A stretch of 64,000 nt of DNA from Undaria pinnatifida (taxonomy: Eukaryota; Sar; Phaeophyceae; Laminariales; Alariaceae): positions 843,862 to 907,861 of the forward strand of contig JABAKD010000024.1 of assembly GCA_012845835.1 (NCBI GenBank). The letters run 5' to 3'. The notes under the pieces were generated by a model that saw only the letters and a list, made by a program, of their open reading frames with translations, did no database searches and was not told the DNA's origin. The position numbers and the translations under genes were made by a program. Shown here piece by piece: positions 11,003 through 21,900 of the stretch (positions are counted from its first letter, which is position 1; each line of letters opens with the position of its first letter).

Positions 11003-11799
11003 CTCCCCCACAATGGAAGTGGCATATCAATTTTGCATTCAATGGCATGTTCCACTTAAAACCAAGATACACACTAATCAGAGACACGACGCATGTCATT
11101 TCCCACCTGAGGTGCAATGCAGACTTGCTCTCGCAATTAATAAAACTCGAATTTCCGTATCCCGTTTATTCCACCCGAATCAAAAGCTATTAGTAGCTCT
11201 CATACAATGACAGCTATAGGAGCTGTGAATCTAATCACGAAAACGTTGGTGCAATTGGTTCCAAAAAGTGTCAGGAGCCCAGGGCTGAGGACACTGAACA
11301 TGTTGCGACTCAGCAAACCTACTGTTGTTGCTCGCACGACTCAAACAGTCAACACACCCTGAACTTCGGTGATTACCCCGAGTGCACTCGTTATCCGCTA
11401 ACCCCAACGGAAATTCCTACGGACCATAATACGGTAACTACGTAACCCCCCTCCTCCATTCTTGGATGCCATTGCTTTTGGTGATTTGATCGCCTCACAC
11501 AGCAAAATCTAGTCATCATGAGCTCTCCTCACAAAGAAGGAGGGAGTCTACTGTCAACGCGCATGCAGCGGACCATTCCGCACAACGTCCGCCCGACGCG
11601 TTCGGATACACCGAACTGTTATGGCGTGTTGATGGCAGCGAATTCCTGAGTTATGCCTGTTCCTAGCCAGTAATCCTTGAACTCGTCGCCCTTCAGTTCG
11701 CCTCCCTTGTCGGCACGCCATCTGATGATACGTTTGCCGAGAGGTATCACGGTTGAAGTGACGAACAAGAAGCGAGGCAAGACCTTGATCTTTGCTGCA

Positions 11800-12150
11800 G
11801 AGAAGGTAGACTACGGTCCACTTGGTGAACTGGTCGGTAATCTTGCTGACAAAACGTTGTATTCACCATGAGCCGTCGGTTTGAAGGGGCCCATGAGATC
11901 TCCGTACACGAGCTGAAAGGACGCATTGATGGCGGCGTGGTTGGCTTTCTTGGGGTGAGCCAGCTGATGGCTTTTCTCCACCGCACAGCCGTCACAGTCC
12001 GCAACATAACCGTGAAATGCGACCCCACTGCCGCTCTTCCTGATCATGAGCTCCAGGCTGCGGTTATTAATGGGTCCCAGCCGCCGGTGCAACACTCGGG
12101 CATTGGTCACCATATTCATCGTCAGCTCCTTTCCTGCGGTATCCATCGGC
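11800..12150 (-). pseudogene. Copia GAG-pre-integrase and integrase N-terminus
   Basis: On the minus strand this segment encodes VLHRRLGPINNRSLELM, the pre-integrase motif. It is followed by CDGCAVEKSHQLAHPKK, which supplies the second cysteine pair of the integrase zinc finger, and QLVYGDLMGPFKP, the start of the catalytic core with its first Asp. The frame then ends and the DDE core does not continue. It is a truncated pseudogene fragment of the copia polyprotein. Confidence 0.75.
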
Positions 12151-12489
12151 ACTGAGGTCTAGCTTGAAGGAGTAGAGATCGTCGTTCTCTCCGTGAATTG
12201 GCAGAGTAATGTCCCCCGCCTAGAGCCTGGGTTTGTTGACATCGAAAATCGAAACGTTGCCCTTTCTCGCTGATGTTTTCACAGAGAAAATATTGCACCC
12301 AATAACGGGCACAATTAGGATTGCGATCCACGCGAGGTGCTGTTCTCCGTATTCGTCCGTGATGAGGCCTTGTAAGACACCCTCCGCTGTGCCGTCTAGC
12401 GAGCTCCACCAGCCCATAGAATCGTGCGAGGCATACTGAGGGAGGTGTAGTCCTGTAAACGATGTTTGAGATCGGGGATGGTGGTATCG

Positions 12490-13187
12490 TCGAAGTAGTG
12501 GCCTGAGGCTCCGCTGTCGACTAGAACAGCAACAACATTACCGCTCTCGTGCGGCTTTGCACTTGATCTCGGCCGGTTCTGGCTCCACCGGGGTTATATC
12601 GTAGAACGATCCACCCTCACCGTCCGTTCCCCCGTTCATGTAGGAAAGTTCGACTTTTCCTGAACTCCAAAAGAGATAGCAAGCTTGGCGCGTTCCTAAA
12701 AATGGCCAAGGACGCGATGCTGACAGTGAGCTGAATGACCACGTTTCCTCATTGTGGCTTTGCTCCGCCGTATTGCCGCGGTGGGATGTACCTCCGTCAC
12801 TCTTGTAGGAGATCAAGGAGCATTCCGGCTGATCGTCCCCTTCTGGAAGATTGAAAGCGCTGCAGATTCCCTTTATCCGCAAAGACCCGGTTGCAGCAAT
12901 GTGAGCGTTGCCGTCAGCCTGTTTGCGCCTCCTGGTGCAGCAGTCGGCGTCGCTATGGGAGGTTGTTTTGTGGTATGAGCACCACACGGGACCTCGCCCG
13001 CCTCCACGGTTTCGTTGGTGCTGTCTGCGTGGGTGATTTCGTTGTCCTTCATGCTGCTGCGGCTGCTGTCCATCATTCTCCTGCTGTTGCTGCTGCTTGA
13101 CACGAAGGCGCATTTGATTTTGAAGTGACCGACACGACCACAAATGTGGCACTTAATGTAATTGCGATCGCGGGTCATTGCCTGCAT
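12490..13187 (-). pseudogene. Copia gag zinc knuckle and protease region, frameshifted
   Basis: Minus-strand segments in different frames give a retroviral-type zinc knuckle CHICGRVGHFKIKC (CX2CX4HX4C) near 13130-13175. A second gag-like motif, WCSYHKTTSHSDADC, follows. The aspartic protease core VLVDSGASGHYFD lies near 12497-12538, with DSG carrying the catalytic Asp. These parts belong to one polyprotein but need at least two frame changes to be joined, so the reading frame is broken. Confidence 0.75.
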
Positions 13188-14044
13188 GGCGGCACCACGT
13201 CCGGCGTTCCCCTGGATGAATCAGAACGTGAACGGGCCATGTTATCTGCGTAAATGGCCATCATACGCCGGATATCGGCAAGTCCGAAGTCCCCTCTCTG
13301 TAGGTGGACTTGGCGTATGGCCTTATATCTGGGCGGTAGAGCTTGCAGTAAAATATCCTCATATTGACGATCTGTGGGACCCTTTGGAGGGACGCATGCG
13401 CTAAGGCGATCTCGACAGCTATTCATGATGTCAAGATACTCGTCCGGGTCCTGGTCTGAAGGAATTCGAGTGTTGTTGTTCATTTTTGAGTGCTCCGCGC
13501 GAATCGCTTCGCGCGAACTTCCTTTGAACTTCTCACGCAGCGCTGCCCACGCCTGTTGTCCATGTGCTGCTCTATCTTCGAGTGTGGTGCTCTCGAATCT
13601 CCGTACGACGAAGAAGGCTGAGCCGCCCGTCGAAAATAACCGTATGCTGAATAGATCGTGGTTGGCGGTATTCCACGCCCCACGGGCAGTGGCCTGACTG
13701 TCGTCGTTCTCCGACGGTCGCTCTTGCCCCTGCAGGATGTTAAGTATGGCTCTGTTGTAGATGCTGAGACTGGCACGAAACTTGGAACTCCATCCGAGGA
13801 AGTGGGCCGCCTTTTTGCCGTCGAATTTTGATTTTTCTGTCAAGACAACGTGAAGGTTGTTCGTTGTTCCGTCCACGATAGTGGGTCCTCCCGCCCAGCA
13901 GCGAACGTGAAGGGTTCGTAAATACCTTGCTGCAAAAAAAGCAAACGCGAAGTACATTGCCCCGATAGCGACATCGCCGCGGAGACACGATGCTGTCCTT
14001 CCTAACAGCAGTACGTACACGACCGAGACGGACTCGGTCACCAA
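13175..14044 (-). pseudogene. Copia gag (capsid region)
   Basis: Open frame of 289 codons on the minus strand with the layout of copia gag. It has SKFDGKKAAHFLGW near the start of the capsid-like domain, a helical middle with AAHGQQAWAALREKF, and DEYLDIMNSCRDRL followed by LLQALPPRYKAI. It runs into the zinc-knuckle segment only after a frame change near 13180. The first 60 residues look unlike gag and may be out-of-frame leader. In a working element gag assembles the cytoplasmic virus-like particle; here it is probably inert. Confidence 0.7.
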
Positions 14045-14270
14045 TGCAAATTATCTTGAATCCAGATGCTCAATCTATTGATAATCCAAGCCGCTGTCGA
14101 ATATCTTGACTCAACTCACTCTTTCCAATTTCCAAGGTTAACAGTCACGTGTTTGTTGACAGTCCAGTTGCTGCTGCTCCAGGTTGCAGATTCTCTCAAA
14201 GACGTCTCCTCGAAGACTCCTGCTGTGCGATGCCGCGCTGTTGACGATGGCTCTATAACCTATTCCCGTA

Positions 14271-14797
14271 TGTGACGATACGACCTAGCGCGGTCGCAGA
14301 GGCTGGCAGCAATTAGACTAACGGAAGGAGCGCGCAAGACGCACGAGGCAGAAAAGTATCGATGTTTTAACGGACACTTTCGGCCAAGGAGAGAAACATT
14401 TGAGAACAATGGACTGCTTTGTCCAGAGTTCAGGGGACACCGAAAGCTGACGTGGAAACATAGAAGGATGAGGGAAGAGAGAGGAGTGAATGGGGTGGGA
14501 CCACCCGCATCATCCGTCTCAGCGTCCAGAGTACTACTCCTTCCAGAAGCCTCTGATCTCGAGCACTCGACTACCTCGTACGATAATATATTTTCGAATT
14601 ATTACAGCAGCAGTCGAACAGGTGGTAACCCCGCCGCTTTTCTAGAACAGTTCCAAGAAAGTTCCAGTTCAGATGGAACGCTCATATGTTATACTTTCTA
14701 GTTCTGCGATGATTACGAGTACAGCAATGGACCAATCCAATCAATGCTACTAAACATTGCCTCGATAGGTGGTGGTCTAAAACCCCTATCCTCAACA
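14271..14797 (-). repeat. Copia 5' LTR
   Basis: Direct repeat of 10469-11002. Its minus-strand 5' tip reads TGTTGAGGATAGG and its inner edge borders the candidate tRNA primer site at about 14245-14260. Confidence 0.8.
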
Positions 14798-16221
14798 CAC
14801 TCCACGTACACGTATGTATGTACGTATGCATGGCGGAGAAAGGGGTGGGGAAAAGGGACAAAGGGGGAGGGACAGTCCCGCTACACGCGCACGACCCTCT
14901 TGGCTCACGCATACCACCTCGCGCCCGCCTTGCGCGTTCGTACACCGCATTCTGTTTAAATCCTCGCTGCTGATGGCGCCACCATCGACCCTAACGATGC
15001 ACACACATCACTCTCTATTCCGCCGTGCGTATTTTAAACCGCATTATTATGTTGAGATCCACGCAGGGAGAGGACGCCACCACTTAAACTTGGTAGTTAA
15101 GAACTTGAGGCTCTCACTTGAAATGCCCAGAAAATGACCTATAATACACTACCCATACACTAAAACCTGTAAAGGATGCCCCATTGAAAAATAAGAACAA
15201 GAACCGAGCCTCGGGCAAAAAAATATGTCCTTAAGCGATGGCGCCATCTGTAGTCGTGCACTGCTGGTTATGTACGAAACGCTTTTTTCGACTGTTGCTG
15301 TTGAACTGTGGACCTTGAAATAATCGGGAGCATATCACATGTAGTCTTGTACATGGCCTTCTACATGTATCCGGTAGTCTTTTAGTCATGCCGTCTACAT
15401 GACGTGGCGTCCGTGGTTGAGATTCGGTCGGAGTTTGAAAGGGTGCGAAGCGCGAAGAGCCTCGGGCAAAGTCGGTCCGCATGGTATATTTTCCGACAGA
15501 AAGCGGTATGGGTTACGTCAGAACGCGGTGACGGCCGAGCTGAGAAGCCGCGGTACGATGTACCGCAAGGAGGAGTTGGTTGTCAAAAACCAGTACGAGG
15601 CTGAGTTGACCAGTCAGCGGCGCGGATAGGGGTCAAAACTCTAGATTATTCTGCTGTACCGCACGGTGGCGCGGAATGGTTGCGGTATATCGCTTTCTGT
15701 CGTTTGCCCTTTTATTTTTTGCTGTTTTTTTTTCGTGTTTTATACCAAGGGCATGGGATTGTGCGATATTATGATCTTGTTTTTTCCCTCGATGTCACCC
15801 TAATGGATGGGGTAAATGGAGCTCCTCAAGCCAACGACCTTGCAGGGTGGAAAAAAACAATCGTCGGTACACGCCTCCACCGTGCCATTAGTACTAATAG
15901 TAGCATGTGTGACTAGCCTTTATTGTCCGATAGTTTTCTTTGTATACCTAGGCCGTGAGAGGGATATAGTTAATTTACCAGGTTTTGGGAGAGGTATGTA
16001 TTGTATAGAACTCCTCATCATATTAAGAGCCTCAGAAAACAAAATGGTGCGCGTTTGCGGTAGCAGGTGATCCAACGCAATGATATTGGGTTGGTTCGTC
16101 CTAAATTGAGGAATCCCGTGTTCCGTGTTTCGATAGTAAGTGTTCGGGCGCGACCAAGGCTACGGTCGGTAGGGGGGATGTTAGTGCATGTTGATAGTTC
16201 ATACCCTCCTTGTTCACTACC
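14798..16221. other. No recognisable gene; possible gene fragment near 15.4-15.6 kb
   Basis: Most of this stretch shows nothing I can name. At about 15399-15629 a plus frame of 76 codons ends in a charged stretch (TMYRKEELVVKNQYEAELT) that looks protein-like. It matches no family I recognise and has no convincing splice context. Confidence 0.3.
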
Positions 16222-16284
16222 GGGTTTGAGGTATCATATAATATCATATCATATCATATCATATCATATCATATCATATCATAT
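16222..16284 (+). repeat. CATAT pentanucleotide satellite
   Basis: Near-perfect tandem ATATC units. The TRIM-like element at 16285-16654 is inserted into this array, which resumes on its other side. Confidence 0.9.
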
Positions 16285-16654
16285 TGTTATAAGGCTTAGT
16301 TTGGGTAAGCTGTTGGTTAACCTGTGCAAGTGGTCACACGGACTAATACCCCACTAATTCCTTAACAAATGGCGTCGTCGGCAGGACCATGGGTTTTTGG
16401 GTCGTGGGTTCGATCCCCACCATCCACAACAATAAACTTTTCAGATTTTCCCATGTCGAACTTGAAAAATACTCTCCCTGGTATCCCCAGGAAATGAAAC
16501 GGCTTGGATATTGACAGAGGTCCGCCGTATATCCGGCCGACCTGCTATCCCGCCGTTTCAGGGGGGGAGAGTGTTATAAGGCTTAGTTTGGGTAAGCTGT
16601 TGGTTAACCTGTGCAAGTGGTCAAATGGACTAATACCCCACTAATTCCTTAACA
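16285..16654 (+). mobile_element. TRIM-like element with internal tRNA-like promoter
   Basis: Two 83-bp direct repeats (16285-16367 and 16572-16654) start TGTTATAAGG and end CCTTAACA, so they have the TG...CA ends of LTRs. A purine run (GGGGGGGAGAG) abuts the right repeat like a polypurine tract. The roughly 200-bp interior encodes nothing. Its first 60 bases carry TGGCGTCGTCGG and GGGTTCGATCCC, spaced like tRNA A and B boxes. Insertion into the pentamer satellite marks both ends. A second full copy lies at 57293-57701 and a solo repeat at 25399-25483, so this is a dispersed family. It could be a miniature LTR element or a SINE that acquired terminal repeats. Confidence 0.75.
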
Positions 16655-16655
16655 A

Positions 16656-16860
16656 TATATCATATCATATCATATAATATCATATCATATCATATCATCA
16701 TATCATATCATATCATATCATACCATATAATATCATATCATATTCCTATCATATCATATCATATCATATCATATCATATCATACCATATCATATCACATC
16801 ATATCATATCATATCATATCACACCATATCATACCATATCATATCATATCATACATACAA
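16656..16860 (+). repeat. CATAT pentanucleotide satellite, right part
   Basis: Continuation of the array at 16222-16284, with occasional C insertions and CATACC variants. Confidence 0.9.
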
Positions 16861-17177
16861 TCATACCCGAACGAGTGATTCTGACAAAACACTCTAGTCC
16901 ATAGGCCATTTGCTGGTGCAGCGTAGGTAACCATTCCGTGGCTGCGGATTTCGTATCGAAAACTCAAGACAGCACGAAAACTTTAGGCAGCAACCAAGGA
17001 ACAAGGGGGTCACTCGCGTGAGAGTGACCCCGAGCCGCCGAAAAAAAGTCCCAAAACCTGATCCCCTTACTTCAGCTTTTGGTAACGCGAACAATAAGGG
17101 ACAACAATAAGGGACAACCTTATCGTCGAGCGCATCCGGCGTCGGACACAAATACGTCCATCATTTTAAGTAAAGGT

Positions 17178-17475
17178 CGCCCCGGTGGCGTATCAGGTTA
17201 TCCTCGAGCCTGGTATAGGTCAGTTTTGTGAGTTCGAGCCCCGCCGAGTGCATAATCGAATAAATTCGTTGGGACTTTTTCTTGTGCACAAATTGACTTT
17301 GCGGAACGCGCGAGAGCGTGAGTTAGCAACAACACTCGATGAAAAATCGACGAGCAGTGGGATTGCTGAACCCTATGCCCGATAAAAATCGAAGGCAAGA
17401 ACCGGGGGGGAGAAGGGACACCACCTGTGACCACGGCTTCTCCAGAAGCTGGAAAGTAGAAGTGTGAGGAAAAAA
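17178..17475 (+). mobile_element. tRNA-derived SINE, full length
   Basis: Begins with a tRNA-like head: GGTGGCGTATCAGG fits an A box and GAGTTCGAGCCCC fits a B box about 50 bases on. An unrelated body follows, with ACTCGATGAAAAATCGACGA and CTGTGACCACGGC, then an A-rich tail (GTGAGGAAAAAAAAGAAG). The body recurs without the head at 46693-46845, as expected of 5'-truncated retroposition. A parental tRNA cannot be named with confidence because the head is diverged. Confidence 0.7.
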
Positions 17476-17824
17476 AAGAAGCATTTATCGTATAACACGT
17501 AGCCTATGCCCTTCCTGCTCTAATGTTTGCTGAGCGGAAGTTCGTTGAAGTTGTTGTACTCTGGGTCTCCGATACACCTGCCATCACACCTAACCCCCTC
17601 CTGAGCCCCCCTAAACCGGGCGTCACGAGCCTTCTTTGTCGCCAAACCCTTTGCCATTCGAAAATCCTTCGCCCGTGTGCACCCAGTACCTTTGTATTGG
17701 CACCTCATTTCCCCCGTTCTAACAGGACGGGCGTTAGCGTCCATCCACGCCTTCTACGGGTTCGAAACACTTTTGTGGCAAAATTAAACGAAATATACAG
17801 CTGATGAGGCTCCTCCACTCATAA

Positions 17825-17935
17825 TCAACTAACGCACTAACACACTAACACACTAACACACTAACACACTAACACATCAACACACTAACACACCAACACA
17901 CACTAACACACCAACACACACTAACACACTACCCA
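17825..17935 (+). repeat. CACACTAA microsatellite
   Basis: Eight-base units of AACACACT with CACACCAA variants for about 110 bases. From 17476 to 18831 I see no gene. A degenerate short repeat rich in GGCTGAC, CAGATTG and CTGGCCAG words occupies about 18240-18500. Confidence 0.85.
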
Positions 17936-18831
17936 TTTACCCATTTCCATTGGATTACCATTTGTGTTCTTCGTGTTTCAGCAGTAGGCCATAAGATTGT
18001 TCGTCGGATATCGCACTCTTTTTTTTTCTCCAAAAGTCATTTTTTGGGTAAGATATTGCGCTCTCCCCCAAACGAAACACAGCCCATACTCGCGGTTTCG
18101 CATCACAGCCGAAATTACTAGAGAAAAAGCATCTTCTGGCAGCTCTATCCTTATTATATGACCTAAGAACAAGTTGGTGAATGCTTCGCGAAAGTACCCC
18201 GGCAGCTCTCACAGGTACGTATACACTGGCGCATCTACGCGACTCCATCTGTGGTTGGCTGACCGGACTGGCTCACAAGATTTTTCGCCGAGATTGTCTG
18301 ACCAGATAGGCTGACAATTTTGGCTGGAGATAATTGCCGCCAAGATTGTCTGGCCAGATTGGGTGACGAACTTGGCCGACAAGCCTTGCTGAAAAGATTG
18401 CCCGTCAAACTTGACAAGCGAATTTTGGCGCGAGGTTGACAGACGAGTCCGGCAAACAAGGTTGGCAAACAAGTCTGGCTGGCCAGATTGGCAGGGTAAC
18501 ACCTATGGAGGTGCCTGGTCGCATGCGTAAAAGCCAGCCGAGGTCAAGCCACGCGATACTGCGCGGTAAGAACACAGACATGCAAAACGAATGCTGCTTC
18601 GAAATATCACCCGCAGCCTGAAACAAGATTGTTTTCGACGATATCCTCGATCTCACACCTGAGATGTCGACTTAATGTTTATCCAAAAAAAGGCTGCTAG
18701 TACCACGCGCATCTTGCGACATGAGTATCGGTAGCATCCTCGACCTCATGCGGTTTGGGGTGTCTCATTCTTTACACAAGCAAATGTTGCCGTATGATAC
18801 GAGTATGAGCAACAATGCTCCTAGCACTGCC

Positions 18832-18957
18832 CTATGGCGGGGCTACGCCGAGCTCCCCGGCTTCGGCGAGTCTCTGAATCTTGGCATCTTTCAGGCGCAG
18901 CAGCTGCTCTAGCTTGGCGATCTTCAGTCGAAGGAGCTCGTTCGTTTCCCGGAGTTC
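18832..18957 (-). CDS. SPEF1-like gene, exon 5 (C-terminal coiled coil)
   Basis: Begins at ELRETNELLRLKIAKLEQLL, with leucine-rich heptads typical of the SPEF1 C-terminus, and stops after GVAPP. The acceptor (GATAAAG) has a weak pyrimidine tract because the intron here is a CAT/ATC trinucleotide repeat. Confidence 0.8.
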   Translation of the reverse strand, partial: ELRETNELLRLKIAKLEQLLRLKDAKIQRLAEAGELGVAPP

Positions 18958-21900
18958 CTTTATCGCCGTCGTTGTCGCAGCAATAATCAAAGCCGCCACC
19001 ATCACCGTCACCATCATCGTGATCACCATCGGCAGCGTCATCATTATCATCATCATCGTTATCGCCATCGTCACCATTACCATCATCATGAGCAGCAGCA
19101 TCGTCGTGGTCATCGTCGTCATCAGCATCATCACCATCCACCACCGTCATCATCACCACCGCCATCACCACCATCACCACAGTCATCGCCATCATCGCCA
19201 TCATCACCATCATCACCATTCCCACCACCATAAATCAAAACGCCGTAACAAGATGGGGATGGGGCGGGGGGGGTATACGAAGGTCATACAATCGATATCT
19301 GGCAAACCGCGAAACGCCTCCTTCAGATGTGCATACCATATCATACCGACCTCCAGACAAAAGGCTACTGCCGGGGGGAGTATCCCCATTTTCATCACCG
19401 AGCTTAGGCTACTCGTGGCTCTGGGTCAGACTCTTGAGACGGAAATCAAAACACACTTTTTGGCACAGCGAAATACATTATTTCTTTTGCGGTGCGATGC
19501 GTAGACAGCATGCGACATCACTTAAAGGATTTGGCAGCCAGCAACTCCAGGCTCGAGGTTAAGACGAACATAAGAACATGGCCTCCTCTGCACTGAAAGC
19601 AGTATACGACACACCCTGCCTTATACAAAACAATTCCAACCTGGCCAGAAACAAGATACCCTTAACTGGCGTCGCATACTGTAGCCACATTCGGAAGGAA
19701 AAATAGCCTAATTCTGCATGGAAGCAGGCTAGCCGCCGACACGAGGGTAACCAGTCGCCGAAACAAAATGGCTTTAAGCGCGATCCCCCTGGCGTAGCCT
19801 TGGCCTGCACTAGTACACTATAGTACACTATAGTACACTATAATACAGTATAGTAGTGTAGTACCTTACTATATCAGCCCTAGTACCTGGTTCTCCCCTT
19901 CTTTGTCCGCCAGCGCCTGGGCGCCCTCGGGGGACAAGCCACCCGCTGCTGTCCCACCGTTGGAGTGGTTTGCGTCTTCCCCCCCCGCCCTCGACGCCGC
20001 GGATGCCTCCCAGCCAGCCTTCGAACGCGCTCGATACTGCGCCATTTTTAGCTGCAAGTTATACAACACCTATACATACCGTTATATACAGTGTGTGCGG
20101 GGGAATCGGGATTTGGAGGCTAAAGTCGGGCGTAGCATGATACAATGTGATCATGCAGACGGTCTCGAGAAGATATTTGAAGAGGTGGCACACACCGGAT
20201 TCGAATTACGCTTGCCCTTTTCATGGGAACATAACAAGAGTAGAGATGGTTTTTGGAACGGCAGCGCCCATGTAGCTGGAGTGTTGAAGGGAGAAGTGGT
20301 CCTCACGCATGTTACGGTATCGGTACGGCATCGGTACGGCAGAGAAGTGCGACAACCATTGTTGTTTTTGGCCTTCTGAGGGTGGTGGCTTGACAGACCT
20401 ACTCGACACCTCACCCTAAGAACGATTTCGATAAAATGTGAACGCGAAAGCCGACGCACAAATCCCATCGCCAAGGGTGTAAAAAAAAACTAAGAATGAC
20501 AAAACAAGTCCGAAATTCGGGAGGTCAGGGGTTAAGGATCTCCGTCATTTCATAATGCAAAACGAGTCATTTCAGAAATTCGGACGATTCGGGATTAAGG
20601 ACCTCTGTCATTCACAAAATATTTTAGACAAAACGTGATACCTCTACCGCAGCGCGTCTCCTTTTCCGACCAGACCGTGGCTACGGTGAGGGGGGAGGGT
20701 CCTTTTCTGTGGCCTCTTTCTTGCAGTGGCCCGGGCCACTCGCTCGAGCGGCCCCCCTTTTCCTTTGCCGTCTCGAGCTTCGGTGCTTATTTTTCGTTTG
20801 CCCCATGAAACCGTCACGGTGTGGCTAAGCTACGCCGTGCCAAGCAAACCTCCTACTGAAGGCCCACTACAGCAGTGAAAAACTACCGTAGCCATAGTTG
20901 CACACAGACGTATATGTAGTCTATGGTGTTCCAACATACTTGGTAGCATTGTGCGGCGTTTTAGTCTGGGTTATCCGCACAATGGCGTCCTCGGGATATG
21001 CGCAGTATACAAATCCTTCATACGGGTGACATAGTATCAGTGCGCAGAGCTATTACGGACCAAGAAGCGCCCTTGTAAAAATTTTCCCCGTTCACCCTGG
21101 TAGCGTCCAGGAGAGCCAATGACCTATATCATCAAAGAGGAGTACATCTATGTCAAAACCCGCGGCCGGAGTATCACGCAGCTTGCAAAGATTCTCCAGG
21201 CTTCAGCCTGGAGTCTCACGAACGGAAATTCATTTTTTGACCCCCATCCGTCCAGTCTACAACCAGCACATTAGGTACCGCACTAAAACTAGTATGTGTA
21301 GCACGTTTGAGTGGAGCCTGCAAATCACAGCCTGGGGCACGCCTTGTTCGATTGGCTCTCAAAACCCGTTCTCCGGCGACAGCAGCAGCATTGCGACAGT
21401 TTTTGCATGCCTCGACAGCCTAGCACATGTCGTCGGCCTCAGCCGAGTTTCGGTACCAGAGGTGGAGGGTGTGACACGAAATCTGTACCTCACATCCATC
21501 CGTCTAATTCGTTCGCACAGCCCCACACACTATCAACATGCTCTAACCAAAAGTTTAATAGGTTTTTAATCCAACCACGGCTCCCGACAAGCAACCGTGA
21601 CCACAATTTATGGAGCACTCCCGGGGGAGCCAGTCACGGGCACCGCCTCCTCTCAGTCAGGGGTGCCTCGGGTGTGCGAGTTGGGCGTGTTCAGCTGCGT
21701 CGGCCGAGTTTCGGCCTCAGAGGGGGAGGGGGTGCGACGAAATCTATACTTCACACCCATCCGTCCATCAATCATTTTGAGTTTTTTTACCAACATGCGC
21801 GAACAAATTTTGGCACGGGTAGGCTTTGAATCCAACCACGGCTGCCGACCAACAACCATGACCATAACTTCTAGAGCACTCCCGCTGGAGCCGGTCACGA

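Larger units (their letters stand above)
10469..14797 (-). mobile_element. Decayed Ty1/copia LTR retrotransposon
   Basis: Two direct repeats of about 530 bases (10469-11002 and 14271-14797) enclose minus-strand gag, zinc knuckle, aspartic protease and the start of integrase. The LTR reads TGTTGAGG inward on the minus strand. It is preceded by a purine tract (GTGGGGGAG) at the 3' end, as expected of a polypurine primer. Just inside the 5' LTR, GGTTATAGAGCC resembles the initiator-Met tRNA primer site of copia elements. Most of integrase and all of RT/RNase H are missing between about 11.0 and 11.8 kb. The coding part has several frameshifts and stops. No clear target-site duplication is seen. 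Confidence 0.8.

Noticed and set aside
18881..19504. 207-codon plus frame rich in Ile/Thr/Ser/His
   Set aside because: Reading of the CAT/CAC trinucleotide repeat in SPEF1 intron 4, partly antisense to exon 5.
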